Shown: piece by piece, positions 43,020-52,128 of the stretch
How the letters are laid out: each line of letters begins with the position of its first letter
Position numbering within the stretch: position 1 is the stretch's first letter
Origin: Bradyrhizobium sp. 1(2017)
Lineage (GTDB): Bacteria; Pseudomonadota; Alphaproteobacteria; Rhizobiales; Xanthobacteraceae
Direction: 5' to 3'
NCBI RefSeq assembly: GCF_011602485.2
Contig: NZ_CP050022.2
Location: 6,406,001 to 6,470,000, forward strand
DNA: 64,000 nucleotides
Notes under the pieces: model-generated
What the model was told of the DNA's origin: nothing
What the model saw: the letters and a program-made list of their open reading frames with translations, nothing else
The model's database searches: none
Program-made: the position numbers and the translations under genes

Positions 43020-43658
43020 ATGAAACGTTCGGCTGCCGAGATCGTCAGGGAGTACGGGCCCTTTGCGGGCGTCGAAGCCGTGCATGGCGTCACCTATGAC
43101 GGCAGGCATGTCTGGTTCGCATCCGGCGACAAGTTGAACGCCGTCGATCCGGACGACGGCAAGATTGCGCGCTCCATCGATGTCGCCGCGCATGCGGGAA
43201 CGGCGTTCGATGGCCGGCACCTGTTCCAGATCGCCGAGGACCGTATCCAGAAGATCGACGCCGCCACCGGCAAGGTGCTCGGCACGATCCCTTCGCCCGG
43301 CGGCGGCGGGGATTCCGGATTGGCCTGGGCCGAGGGCTCGCTCTGGGTCGGCCAGTACCGCGAGCGCAAGATCCATCAGGTCGATCCCGAAACCGGCAAG
43401 GTCCTCCGCACCATCGAGAGCAAGCGCTTCGTCACCGGCGTGACCTGGGTCGACGGCGAGCTCTGGCACGGCACCTGGGAGAACGAAGAAAGCGACCTGC
43501 GACGGATCGACCCTGAGACGGGCAAGGTGCTCGAGCAGCTCGACCTGCCGGCCGGGACGGGGGTTTCGGGGCTGGAGTCCGACGGCGGCGACCGGTTCTT
43601 CTGCGGTGGCGGCGATCGCGGCAACGTGAGAGCCGTCCGCCGTCCCCGGCGCAGCTGA
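43020..43658 (+). CDS. small beta-propeller protein, glutamine-cyclotransferase-like
   Basis: A 212-residue soluble protein made of repeated blade units, each with a GxxLWxG-like core: YDGRHVWFASGDKLNAVDPD, FDGRHLFQIAEDRIQKIDAA, WAEGSLWVGQYRERKIHQVD, WVDGELWHGTWENEESDLRR. Each unit ends with a DPETGKVL segment. This resembles glutaminyl cyclase-like or PQQ-type propellers but is shorter, with about four or five blades and no signal peptide. The role is unknown. It is 36 bp after the TPR-winged-helix gene on the same strand. Confidence 0.75.
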   Translation: MKRSAAEIVREYGPFAGVEAVHGVTYDGRHVWFASGDKLNAVDPDDGKIARSIDVAAHAGTAFDGRHLFQIAEDRIQKIDAATGKVLGTIPSPGGGGDSGLAWAEGSLWVGQYRERKIHQVDPETGKVLRTIESKRFVTGVTWVDGELWHGTWENEESDLRRIDPETGKVLEQLDLPAGTGVSGLESDGGDRFFCGGGDRGNVRAVRRPRRS

Positions 43659-43795
43659 TTGCCAATGACGGCTTGAACGCGGCAACGGCGCGTTCGCAGT
43701 CGTTAACCTGTTCGCCCCAATTCCACCCCATCGGTGCGCTCTAGCGCCCTCCTCGCCCGCCCTGTAAAATCCCCGTCGGGCGGCTTGGGGGATTG

Positions 43796-45361
43796 ATGCG
43801 ACTGACGTTGAATCTGAAGACGATCCTGATCGCCGTCGCGGTGCTCGCGGCGTCGTTCTTCATCAGCTTGAAGGCGATGGACCTGCTGGCGCCGCGCGCG
43901 ACCAATTCGGCGCCGCCGGTAGCGCAGCTGCCGCCGCTGCCGCCCGTCTCGAAAAGCTCGATCGTGATCGCGCCGGTCGCGATCGCGCTGTCGGCGATCC
44001 GCGACCAGGCCGAAAAGGCCGCGCCGCGAAATTTCGCGGGGAAGGCCGACAACCCCATCTCGCAGATCCTGGAGAACGCCGATATCGGCTGGTCCGCCGT
44101 GCGCGGACCGATGGCAGCCAGCGGCGACAAGGACGTGCTGACGATCTCGACGCCGCTCACCGGCAAGCTGAACGTGACGGGCTCGCTGTCGTCGAAGGCC
44201 ACCGGCGCGCTTGGCGACGCACTCGGCAGCGTGCTCGGCGGCGATGCCGCGAAACGGATCGGCGCCGTCAACATCAAGAACCTGAACGCCAGCGCGGAGA
44301 TCAAGGGCAACGTCGTCGTCACCTCGCGTCCGAAGCTCGCGGCCAACTGGCACCTCGAGCCCAATCTCGGCGCCCAGGTCAATCTCGGCGACACCAACCT
44401 CAACGTCGCCGGCGCCAAGGTCAACGTACCGGCGCAGGTGAAGCCGCTGATCGACAAGAATGTCGGCGAGCAGATCAACGCCGTCTCCGAGCGCATCCGC
44501 AACGATCCGTCCCTGCGCGAGAATGCGAAGGTGCAATGGGCCAAGGCCTGCCGCTCGATCCCGCTGCAGGGCTCGGGCTCGTCGGCGCTGCCGCCGCTCT
44601 GGCTCGAGATGAAGCCGGTGCGCGCGATCGCGGCGCAGCCGCGCGTCGACGCGCAGAACGTGACGCTGCTGCTCGGCCTCGAGGCCGAGACCCGCGTCAC
44701 CTCGACGCCGACCAAGCCGGACTGTCCGTTCCCCGAGAAGATCTCGATCGTGCCGCCGACCGGCACGGGCGTGAACATCGGCGTGCCGATCGACGTGCCC
44801 TTCACCGAGATCAACAAGCTTATCGCGGAGCAGATGGTCGGGCGCACCTATCCCGAGGATGGCTCCGGCCCGGTCGACGTCACCGTCAAGAGCGTCAACG
44901 TCGTTCCCTCCGGCAACCAGTTGCTGATCTCGCTGTTGGTGCGCGCCAAGGAGAAGAAGAGCTGGTTCGGCCTCGGCGCCGAGGCCACCGTGCACATCTG
45001 GGGCCGGCCGGTGCTCGACCAGGCGCAGCAGACGCTGCGGGTCGCCGACATCCAGCTCGCGGTGGAATCCGAGGCCGCGTTCGGCCTGCTGGGCGCCGCG
45101 GCGCGCGCCGTGGTGCCGCAGATGCAGCAGGCGCTGCTGCAGAAGGCGACGCTGGATCTGAAGCCGATCGCCGCCAACGCGCGCGAGAAGATCGCCGCGG
45201 CGATCGCCGACTACCAGAAGAGCGAGGACGGCCTCAAGGTCGATGCGAAAATCGACAGCCTGACCCTCGCCGACATCGCCTTCGATTCCAAGACGCTGCG
45301 CGTGGTCGCGGAGGCCGGCGGCACGCTCGACGTCTCAGTGACGAAGCTGTCGGGGATGTAG
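43796..45361 (+). CDS. DUF4403 family exported protein
   Basis: A 521-residue protein with an N-terminal membrane anchor or signal (LNLKTILIAVAVLAASFFIS), a Pro-rich stretch, and two long DUF4403-like lipid-binding BPI/TULIP-type repeats: SSIVIAPVAIALSAIRDQAE, NISQILENADIGWSAVRGPM-type N-part, VTGSLSSKATGALGDALG, KTGVNIGVPIDVPF-type segments and WGRPVLDQAQQTLRVADIQL near the end. DUF4403 proteins are predicted periplasmic or outer-membrane lipid transfer proteins. Neighbouring genes give no clue. The start is ATG at 43796; the reading frame also has a TTG one codon before. Confidence 0.85.
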   Translation: MRLTLNLKTILIAVAVLAASFFISLKAMDLLAPRATNSAPPVAQLPPLPPVSKSSIVIAPVAIALSAIRDQAEKAAPRNFAGKADNPISQILENADIGWSAVRGPMAASGDKDVLTISTPLTGKLNVTGSLSSKATGALGDALGSVLGGDAAKRIGAVNIKNLNASAEIKGNVVVTSRPKLAANWHLEPNLGAQVNLGDTNLNVAGAKVNVPAQVKPLIDKNVGEQINAVSERIRNDPSLRENAKVQWAKACRSIPLQGSGSSALPPLWLEMKPVRAIAAQPRVDAQNVTLLLGLEAETRVTSTPTKPDCPFPEKISIVPPTGTGVNIGVPIDVPFTEINKLIAEQMVGRTYPEDGSGPVDVTVKSVNVVPSGNQLLISLLVRAKEKKSWFGLGAEATVHIWGRPVLDQAQQTLRVADIQLAVESEAAFGLLGAAARAVVPQMQQALLQKATLDLKPIAANAREKIAAAIADYQKSEDGLKVDAKIDSLTLADIAFDSKTLRVVAEAGGTLDVSVTKLSGM

Positions 45362-45490
45362 CGCGCTCATTCACGGGGGCCGCGCGTCGCCGCTTGCGCC
45401 GCTGGCATTCTCTTCCGGGGATGCTAAGCTCTTGCTCGCAACCTCAAACGAAGTGCCGACGGCACTGTCGCAGGCAACGCGAGGACGAAC

Positions 45491-46600
45491 ATGGAAGCCG
45501 GCATGGTCACGCCTGCGCCGGCGCTGGTGCGCTTTTCCGGCATTCAGAAGACCTATGACGGCGAGCACCTCGTGGTGAAGAACCTCGATCTCGACATCAG
45601 GAAGGGCGAGTTCATCACCCTGCTCGGCCCGTCGGGCTCGGGCAAGACGACCACGCTGATGATGCTGGCCGGCTTCGAGGTTCCGACCCATGGCGAGATC
45701 TACCTCGCGGACCGTCCGATCAAGAACATGCCGCCGCACAAGCGCGACATCGGCATGGTGTTCCAGAACTATGCCCTATTTCCGCATCTGACGATCGCGG
45801 AGAACATCGCCTTCCCGCTGTCCGTTCGCAAGATCAGCAAGGCGGAAGCGGAAGAGCGCGTCGAGGCCGCGCTGCGCATGATCAAGATGGAAACCCTGGC
45901 CCACCGGCGGCCGGGGCAATTGTCCGGCGGCCAGCAGCAGCGCGTGGCGCTGGCCCGCGCGCTGGTCTTCAACCCGCAGCTCGTTCTGATGGACGAACCC
46001 CTGGGCGCCCTCGACAAGCGCCTGCGCGAGCAGATGCAACTTGAGATCAAGCAGCTGCACGAGACGATGGGCATCACGATCGTCTACGTCACCCATGATC
46101 AGAGCGAAGCGCTCACCATGTCGGACCGCATCGCGGTGTTCAACGACGGCATCGTGCAGCAGATCGACACGCCCGGCGCGCTTTACGAGCATCCGGTGAA
46201 CAGCTTCGTCGCCCACTTCATCGGCGAGAACAATGTGCTGGCCGGCACCGTCGAGACGGTCGACAAGGACTATTGCCGCGTCGCGCTGGCTGGTGGCGGC
46301 ACCGTGATCGCGCGGGCGGTCAACGTCTCGCTCGCGGGCGCATCGACCTCCCTCTCGGTGCGGCCGGAGCGTGTCGCGATTCTCACCGACGGCACCTCCA
46401 GCGACGGGCCGAACCGCCTGCCGGCGAGGGTGCAAAGCACCATCTATCTCGGCGACCACGCGCTGGCCGTGCTCGATGTCGCCGGCAATGGCGAGTTCAT
46501 CGTCAAGCTTCAGCCGGACGCGCATGACAGCCTGGGACAGGGGGACCGCGTGTTCGTCACCTTCCGCCCCGAGGACTGCCTGGCGCTCGATCCCGTCTGA
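45491..46600 (+). CDS. spermidine/putrescine-type ABC transporter ATPase
   Basis: A 369-residue PotA-like ATPase. Walker A is GPSGSGKTT near residue 44, Q-loop VFQNYALFPH, signature LSGGQQQRVALARAL, Walker B LVLMDEPLGALDKRLRE and switch His VTHDQSEALTMSD. The C-terminal 130 residues form the TOBE domain (RPERVAILTDG, FVTFRPEDCLAL). First gene of a four-gene importer operon: 62 bp before the binding protein. PotA-class transporters carry polyamines or related cations; the actual substrate is not proven. Confidence 0.95.
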   Translation: MEAGMVTPAPALVRFSGIQKTYDGEHLVVKNLDLDIRKGEFITLLGPSGSGKTTTLMMLAGFEVPTHGEIYLADRPIKNMPPHKRDIGMVFQNYALFPHLTIAENIAFPLSVRKISKAEAEERVEAALRMIKMETLAHRRPGQLSGGQQQRVALARALVFNPQLVLMDEPLGALDKRLREQMQLEIKQLHETMGITIVYVTHDQSEALTMSDRIAVFNDGIVQQIDTPGALYEHPVNSFVAHFIGENNVLAGTVETVDKDYCRVALAGGGTVIARAVNVSLAGASTSLSVRPERVAILTDGTSSDGPNRLPARVQSTIYLGDHALAVLDVAGNGEFIVKLQPDAHDSLGQGDRVFVTFRPEDCLALDPV

Positions 46601-46662
46601 TCCCATGCAAGCGGGCCTGCATCGATCATTCTGACGTCACTCATGAAGAAGGAACAAAGACC

Positions 46663-47721
46663 ATGCTGAAGCGCAAGATTGGCAAGATTGCTCTGGGCTT
46701 CGCAGTGACGCTCACCGCCGGCGTCGCGCTGGCGAGCGTCGCGCAGGCGCGGGACCTCACCGTGGTGTCGTGGGGCGGCGCGTATCAGGAGGCCCAGAAG
46801 AAGGTCTATTTCGAGCCCTTCAAGAAGGCGGCCGGGCTTCCCATGAACGACGAATCCTGGGACGGCGGCATCGGGGTGCTGCGCGCCAAGGTGCAGGGGG
46901 GCGCCGCCACCTGGGACGTCGTCCAGGTCGAGAGCGACGAGCTCGCGGTCGGCTGCGAGGAGGGCCTGTTCGAGAAGATGGACTATGCCAGGATCGGTGG
47001 CGAGGCCGCCTATATCCCGCCGTCCGTCAATCCCTGCGGCGTCGGCGCCATCCTCTACGATTTCGTTCTCGGCTACGACAAGGACAAGCTGAAGACGGCC
47101 CCCGGCGGCTGGGCCGACTTCTTCGATACGAAGAAAATTCCGGGCAAGCGCGGCCTGCGTCAGGGGCCGAAGACCACGCTGGAGATCGCGCTGATGGCCG
47201 ACGGCGTCGCGCCGAAGGACGTCTACAAGGTGCTGGCGACCGACGAGGGCGTCGATCGCGCGTTCAAGAAGCTGGACAGCCTCAAGGGCGACATCGTCTG
47301 GTGGAAGGCCGGCGCCCAGCCGCCGCAACTGCTCGCCTCCGGCGAGGTGGCGATGACTTCGGTCTACAACGGCCGCATCGACACCGCGAACAAGAACGAG
47401 AAGAAAAATTTCGGCATGGTGTGGGATGGCGCGCTCTTCACGCTCGACAGCTGGGTCATCCTGAAGGGCAGCCCGAACAAGGATGCCGCCTACAAGTTCC
47501 TGGATTTCGCCGGCAAGGCGGAGAACCAGTCGAAACTGTCGGAGAACATCGCCTATGGCACCTCGAACAAGGATGCAGCCGGCCGGCTCGCGCCCGCCGT
47601 GCTGAAGGACCTGCCGACGGCGCCCGACAACATCAAGAACGCGGTCGAGATCAATGTCGGCTTCTGGCTCGAGAACATCGACCGCCTGACCGAGCGCTTC
47701 AACAAATGGGCGGCGAAGTAG
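46663..47721 (+). CDS. spermidine/putrescine-type periplasmic binding protein
   Basis: A 352-residue exported solute-binding protein. The signal peptide (MLKRKIGKIALGFAVTLTAG) is cleaved near AQA. The mature start DLTVVSWGGAYQEAQKKVYF is typical of the PotD/PotF-like Fe/thiamine/polyamine cluster D, continuing DESWDGGIGVLRAKVQGG, SVNPCGVGAILYDFVLGYDK and MLLDSWVILKGS-like segments. Ligand specificity is not deduced. Operon partner of the ATPase and two permeases; 22 bp to the next gene. Confidence 0.92.
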   Translation: MLKRKIGKIALGFAVTLTAGVALASVAQARDLTVVSWGGAYQEAQKKVYFEPFKKAAGLPMNDESWDGGIGVLRAKVQGGAATWDVVQVESDELAVGCEEGLFEKMDYARIGGEAAYIPPSVNPCGVGAILYDFVLGYDKDKLKTAPGGWADFFDTKKIPGKRGLRQGPKTTLEIALMADGVAPKDVYKVLATDEGVDRAFKKLDSLKGDIVWWKAGAQPPQLLASGEVAMTSVYNGRIDTANKNEKKNFGMVWDGALFTLDSWVILKGSPNKDAAYKFLDFAGKAENQSKLSENIAYGTSNKDAAGRLAPAVLKDLPTAPDNIKNAVEINVGFWLENIDRLTERFNKWAAK

Positions 47722-47743
47722 CGCCGCCCGCAAGGCTCTGCCC

Positions 47744-49006
47744 ATGACGGATGCGCGCTTGACCGGCGCCAATGCGTCGACCGAGGTGCCGCTCAAGCGC
47801 CGATTGAAGCGTGCAGAGCGAAGACGCCAGGTCAAGGCATTGGCGCTGGTCCTGCCGCTTCTCGTCTTCCTGCTCTTCACCTTCGCTGGGCCCATCGCCG
47901 GCATGCTGTGGCGCGCGGTCGGCGACCGCGAGGTTCGCCAGGTCCTGCCCCAAACGATAGCTGCTCTGGCCGGTTGGGACGGCAGGGACCTGCCGGACGA
48001 AGCGGCCTTCGCTGCGCTGGCAAATGACATCCTCGCGGCGCGCGCCTCCGGCACGATGGCCATCGCCGCGAAGCGGCTGAACTACGCCCTGAACGGCTTC
48101 CGCACCATCCTGACCAGCACCGCCCGCAATCTCAAGGCGGTGCCGGAGCCGGGCACGGCCATGGAAACGCTGGTCAAGATCAATCCGGCCTGGCGCGAAC
48201 GCGCGACATGGACGACGATCAAGGACGCAAGCGGTCCGTTGACCGGCTTCTACCTGCTGTCGGCCCTCGACCTCGTCAGGAACGCGGACGGCGCGATCGT
48301 CGCGGCCCCGCCGGATCAGGCGATTTACCGCGACATATTCATCCGCACCTTCATCATCAGCATCAGTGTCACGGCACTGTGCCTGATCCTCGGCTTCCCG
48401 GTCGCCTATCTGCTGGCGACGCTGCCGCCCGGCCGGTCGAACCTGCTGATGATCTTCGTGCTGCTGCCGTTCTGGACCTCGCTCCTGGTCCGCACCTGCG
48501 CCTGGATCGTGTTACTGCAAAGCAAGGGCGTCGTGAACGACAGCCTGCACTGGCTCGGCATCATCGACGAGCCGTTGCGCCTGATCTACAACCGCTTCGG
48601 TGTCTGCGTGGCCATGACCCACGTTCTCCTGCCGTTCATGATCCTGCCGCTGTACAGCAGCATGAAGGCAATCTCGCCCGCTTACATGCGCGCCGCCGCC
48701 TCGCTCGGGGCGCCGCCCGTCACAGCTTTCCTGCGGATCTACCTGCCTCAAACGCTGCCCGGCATCGGCGCGGGAAGCCTGCTCGTCTTCATCCTGGCGC
48801 TCGGCTACTACATCACACCGGCACTGGTCGGCGGCGCCGCCGACCAGATGATCAGCTACTTCATCGCGCTCTACACGACCGAGACGGCCAATTGGGGCCT
48901 TGCCTCGGCGTTGGGTGCGGTGCTGCTTCTGGCCACTCTTCTGCTCGCTCTCGTCTACGGCAAGCTGGTGCAGGGACAGCCCGTCACGGGAGGCATGAAG
49001 AATTGA
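47744..49006 (+). CDS. ABC permease, PotB-like with extended periplasmic loop
   Basis: A 420-residue permease. After the first membrane helix (ALALVLPLLVFLLFTFAGPI) there is an extra soluble region of about 130 residues with repeated GWDGRDLPDEAAFAALANDI and ATWTTIKDASGPLTGFYLLS, then the standard five-helix transmembrane domain with the EAA loop (AAASLGAPPVTAFLRIYLPQ). Standard PotB proteins have around 290 residues, so the inserted domain is unusual though known in relatives. Stop overlaps the next gene's TTG start. Confidence 0.9.
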   Translation: MTDARLTGANASTEVPLKRRLKRAERRRQVKALALVLPLLVFLLFTFAGPIAGMLWRAVGDREVRQVLPQTIAALAGWDGRDLPDEAAFAALANDILAARASGTMAIAAKRLNYALNGFRTILTSTARNLKAVPEPGTAMETLVKINPAWRERATWTTIKDASGPLTGFYLLSALDLVRNADGAIVAAPPDQAIYRDIFIRTFIISISVTALCLILGFPVAYLLATLPPGRSNLLMIFVLLPFWTSLLVRTCAWIVLLQSKGVVNDSLHWLGIIDEPLRLIYNRFGVCVAMTHVLLPFMILPLYSSMKAISPAYMRAAASLGAPPVTAFLRIYLPQTLPGIGAGSLLVFILALGYYITPALVGGAADQMISYFIALYTTETANWGLASALGAVLLLATLLLALVYGKLVQGQPVTGGMKN

Positions 49007-49830
49007 GCGATCATGCTTCCCTCCGCACGCCGAGCCAGCGCATCGCATGGGCCACGACCGTCATCGTCTCCACGCTGGTGTTCATCTTCCTGATCGCGCC
49101 GATCCTAGCGATCATGCCGCTGTCGTTCAGTTCGGGCTCGTACCTGACCTATCCGCTGCCCGGCTTCTCCTGGCGCTGGTACGACGACTTCATCACTTCG
49201 CCGCGCTGGATGAATGCGCTGAAGAACAGCATGATCATCGGCGTCGCCTCGACCATCCTGTCCATGGTGCTCGGCACCTTGGCCGCGCTGGGGCTCGCGC
49301 AATGGAAGAGCCGGCTCAAACCGCTGGTGCTGGCCTTCGTGCTGTCACCGGTCGTCGTGCCCGGCGTCATCACCGCAGTCGGCCTCTATTTCTTCTTCGC
49401 CCCGATCGGCCTGACGGGCAGCTATCTCGGCTTGATCCTGGCCCACACCGCGCTGGCGACGCCGTTTGTGGTGATCACGGTCGGTGCGACATTGCAAAGC
49501 TTCGACACCAATCTGGCGCGCGCCGCCGCCTCGCTCGGCGCTTCACCGCTTTACGCGTTCCGCCGGGTGATCCTGCCGCTGATCCTGCCCGGCCTCGCCT
49601 CAGGCGCGCTGTTCGCCTTCGCGACCAGCTTCGATGAGGTGGTCATCGTGCTCTTCATGGCGGGTCCCGAGCAGCGTACCCTGCCGCGCGAGATGTTCGC
49701 CGGCATCCGCGAGAACATCAGCCCGACCATCACGGCGGCGGCGGTGATCCTGACGATGGTCTCGGTCATCCTCCTCGCGACGCTGGAAGGTCTGCGCCGG
49801 CGCAACGAGCGGCTCAAGAGCGGCGCCTGA
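49003..49830 (+). CDS. ABC permease, PotC-like, TTG start
   Basis: A 275-residue permease starting at a TTG (LSDHASLRTPSQRIAWATTV) that overlaps the stop of the upstream permease (TTGA at 49003-49006). There is no alternative ATG or GTG before the first membrane helix (TTVIVSTLVFIFLIAPILAI). The EAA loop is AAASLGASPLYAFRRVILPL and the last helix reads VILTMVSVILLATLEGLRR. It completes the transporter with the three genes upstream. Confidence 0.93.
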   Translation: MSDHASLRTPSQRIAWATTVIVSTLVFIFLIAPILAIMPLSFSSGSYLTYPLPGFSWRWYDDFITSPRWMNALKNSMIIGVASTILSMVLGTLAALGLAQWKSRLKPLVLAFVLSPVVVPGVITAVGLYFFFAPIGLTGSYLGLILAHTALATPFVVITVGATLQSFDTNLARAAASLGASPLYAFRRVILPLILPGLASGALFAFATSFDEVVIVLFMAGPEQRTLPREMFAGIRENISPTITAAAVILTMVSVILLATLEGLRRRNERLKSGA

Positions 49831-49988
49831 GCGGCGACGCACCCTTTCCCACAAGAGGGTAAGAACACCGCGCCCCCCTACTAATTTCTCAACCCTCCTC
49901 ACGCATCTTTGGCTTAGCTGCGACCACCGATTGCCGCTAGAACGTCCCTGCAACAACGCCCGAACAACAACACACAGGGAGAAACAGC

Positions 49989-51200
49989 ATGCAGAAACTA
50001 TTCGCCGCGGTCGCGGCCGGCTTCGCACTTGCCGCAACAGGCGGCACCGCGCAGGCGCAGATTTCCGACGACGTCGTCAAGATCGGCGTGCTCACGGACA
50101 TGTCGAGCCTCTATGCGGACGCGACCGGCAAGGGGTCGCTCGCCGCCGTCGAGATGGCGGTCGCCGATTACGGCGCCAAGGTTGCGGGCAAGCCGGTTCA
50201 GGTCGTCGCCGCCGATCACCAGAACAAGCCCGACGTCGGCGTCAACATCGCCCGCAACTGGTACGACAACGACAAGGTCGACGCGATCTTCGACGTGCCG
50301 ACCTCCTCAGTCGCCCTGCCCATCTCGGCGCTGACGCGCGAAAAGAACAAGATCAACATCAATTCCGGCGGCGGCTCGTCCGACATCACCGGCATCGCCT
50401 GCTCGCCCAACACGGTGCACTGGACCTACGACACCTATGCGCTGTCGAACGTCGCAGGCAAGGCGATGGTCAAGCGCGGCGAGGACACCTGGTTCTTCGT
50501 CACCGCCGACTACGCCTTCGGCATGGCGCTGCAGCGCGACGCGGCCAACGTGGTCAAGGCGAGCGGCGGCAAGGTGCTCGGCGAGGTCCGCCATCCGCTC
50601 AACTCGTCGGACTTCTCCTCCTTCCTGCTGCAGGCCCAGGCCTCCAAGGCCAAGGTGGTCGCGCTGGCGAATGCCGGCGGCGACACCACCAACGCGCTGA
50701 AGCAGGCTTCCGAATTCGGCCTGACCCAGGGCGGCCAGAAGATGATCGCACTGCTGCAGGAGATCACCGACACGCATTCGCTCGGCATCAAGGCGACGCA
50801 GGGCCTGATCGTCACCGACGCCTTCTACTGGGACATGAACGACGAAACGCGCGCCTTCTCCAAGCGCTTCAACGAGAAGGTCGGGCACATGCCGACCATG
50901 ATCCAGGCCGGGCTCTATTCGGCGACCATGCACTATCTGAAGGCGATCGACGCCATCAAGACCGACGAGGCGCCGAAGGTGATGGAGCAGATGCGCAAGA
51001 CGCCGGTCAACGACTTCTTCGCCAAGAACGGCAAGATCCGCATCGACGGCCGCATGGTCCACGACATGTACCTGTTCGAGGTCAAGAAGCCCGAGGAATC
51101 CAAGGGCGAGTGGGACCTCTACAAGCTGATCGCCACCGTGCCCGGCGACGAAGCCTTCCGTCCGCTCGACAAGGGCGGCTGCCCGCTGGTGACGCACTAA
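49989..51200 (+). CDS. Liv-type branched-chain amino acid/amide binding protein
   Basis: A 403-residue periplasmic binding protein (peripla_BP_6). Signal peptide MQKLFAAVAAGFALAATGGT, cleavage near AQA. Mature start ISDDVVKIGVLTDMSSLYAD, then KPVQVVAADHQNKPDVGVNI, IARNWYDNDKVDAIFDVPTS, INSGGGSSDITGIACSPNTV and DYAFGMALQRDAANVVKASG. This clade is common in Bradyrhizobium and often detached from permease genes, as here. The upstream gap contains a GGAGAAACAGC ribosome site. Confidence 0.92.
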   Translation: MQKLFAAVAAGFALAATGGTAQAQISDDVVKIGVLTDMSSLYADATGKGSLAAVEMAVADYGAKVAGKPVQVVAADHQNKPDVGVNIARNWYDNDKVDAIFDVPTSSVALPISALTREKNKININSGGGSSDITGIACSPNTVHWTYDTYALSNVAGKAMVKRGEDTWFFVTADYAFGMALQRDAANVVKASGGKVLGEVRHPLNSSDFSSFLLQAQASKAKVVALANAGGDTTNALKQASEFGLTQGGQKMIALLQEITDTHSLGIKATQGLIVTDAFYWDMNDETRAFSKRFNEKVGHMPTMIQAGLYSATMHYLKAIDAIKTDEAPKVMEQMRKTPVNDFFAKNGKIRIDGRMVHDMYLFEVKKPEESKGEWDLYKLIATVPGDEAFRPLDKGGCPLVTH

Positions 51201-51212
51201 GTTCGGCAGTCT

Positions 51213-51272
51213 CTGTCATTGCATCAGCGCAGAATTGCTTCGCAATTTTGTCGCGAGCTCCTCGCAATGACG
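51213..51272. repeat. CTGTCATTGC palindromic repeat
   Basis: Left CTGTCATTGCATCAGCGC, right GCTCCTCGCAATGACGA with the centre AATTGCTTCGCAATTTTGTCG. A variant of the CGTCATTGCGAG element found at 59047-59133. Confidence 0.6.
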
Positions 51273-51285
51273 AAAAGACACGACA

Positions 51286-51318
51286 GCGCGCCCAGTGAAA
51301 ACCGGGCGCGCTTCGTTT
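51286..51318 (+). terminator. intrinsic terminator after the Liv-type gene
   Basis: Stem GCGCGCCC at 51286-51293 pairs with GGGCGCGC at 51304-51311, loop of ten, then TTCGTTTAG. It lies downstream of the repeat and opposes the PRC gene; it is oriented for the plus-strand gene. Confidence 0.6.
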
Positions 51319-51338
51319 AGGCAGCTACACGAGCTGCA

Positions 51339-51866
51339 TTACTCCGAGTACTTGAACTCGGGCATATTCTTCAGCTCGTCCTTGCTGGCGTTGAACACGG
51401 CGTGGTCCGGATACCATTTCGACGTGGACGACGTCGTGGTCGCCGCGGGCTTGTCGGTGCCGGTCGCAGCGCCGGTGGTGGTGGTCGCGGCGGGCTTGGC
51501 ACCCTGGTTTGCGCCAGTGTAGGCGACGGCCTCGTTGACGAACTTCAGCTTCTCATAGGGCACGGCGACGAGATGCTCGCCCATGCCGAGGAAGCCGCCG
51601 ACGCCGATCACCGCGATCTTGATGTCGCCGCTCTTGTCCATCAGCAGATCATTGATCGTACCGATGTTCTCGTTGGCTTCGTTGTAGACCTTGAGGCCGT
51701 CCATCTTGGACGTACGCCACTGGCCGGTTGCGGTCGTGGACGTCGTCGTGGCGGTGGTGGCCGCCGTCGGCGCCTTGTCGGTGGTGACGGTCGGCGATTG
51801 CGCGTACGCAACGGTCGCAAGCAGGGCTGTGCCGGCAAGGCCGGCGACGATCGACTTCATCATCAT
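51339..51866 (-). CDS. exported PRC-barrel protein
   Basis: A 175-residue exported protein. Signal peptide MMMKSIVAGLAGTALLATVA with cleavage after AYA, a Thr/Ala-rich linker, then a PRC-barrel: RTSKMDGLKVYNEANENIGT, INDLLMDKSGDIKIAVIGVG, EHLVAVPYEKLKFV, then another low-complexity Thr stretch and a short end KWYPDHAVFNASKDELKNMP. PRC-barrel exported proteins of this type are frequent in Rhizobiales and may bind envelope components or respond to stress. Start at the first of three ATGs, with AGGAGAGGAC ahead. Confidence 0.88.
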   Translation of the reverse strand: MMMKSIVAGLAGTALLATVAYAQSPTVTTDKAPTAATTATTTSTTATGQWRTSKMDGLKVYNEANENIGTINDLLMDKSGDIKIAVIGVGGFLGMGEHLVAVPYEKLKFVNEAVAYTGANQGAKPAATTTTGAATGTDKPAATTTSSTSKWYPDHAVFNASKDELKNMPEFKYSE

Positions 51867-52092
51867 GTTGTCCTCTCCTTCAACAAAAAAACTCGTGCGG
51901 AGAAAACAGCGCTGATCACGCACAGTTCCGTGCGCGCGGCAATTTCGTCGCGCAATGCGCGAGCGCGAACTTCACCGTGGAATGTTCCTGCGTCACCCAG
52001 GAACATTTTGCGCCGCACGGTTCCCCGCCGACGACCATACGCCCTGGGTGAAGCATGATCGCGGCGAGGAAACGCGCCGACCCAGCGTCGCC

Positions 52093-52128
52093 CAGGTCAG
52101 CTCTTGTAGTCAGGTCAGCTCTTGTAGT
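52093..52128. repeat. 18-bp exact tandem duplication over a stop codon
   Basis: CAGGTCAGCTCTTGTAGT occurs twice in direct tandem, at 52093-52110 and 52111-52128. The second copy contains the stop and the last codons (DYKS-stop) of the gene at 52115-52687, so the gene's end has been duplicated next to itself. Confidence 0.9.

Noticed and set aside
43703..44995. 430-codon minus-strand frame opposite the DUF4403 gene
   Set aside because: Shadow of a well-supported gene on the plus strand, Asp/Arg/His-rich.
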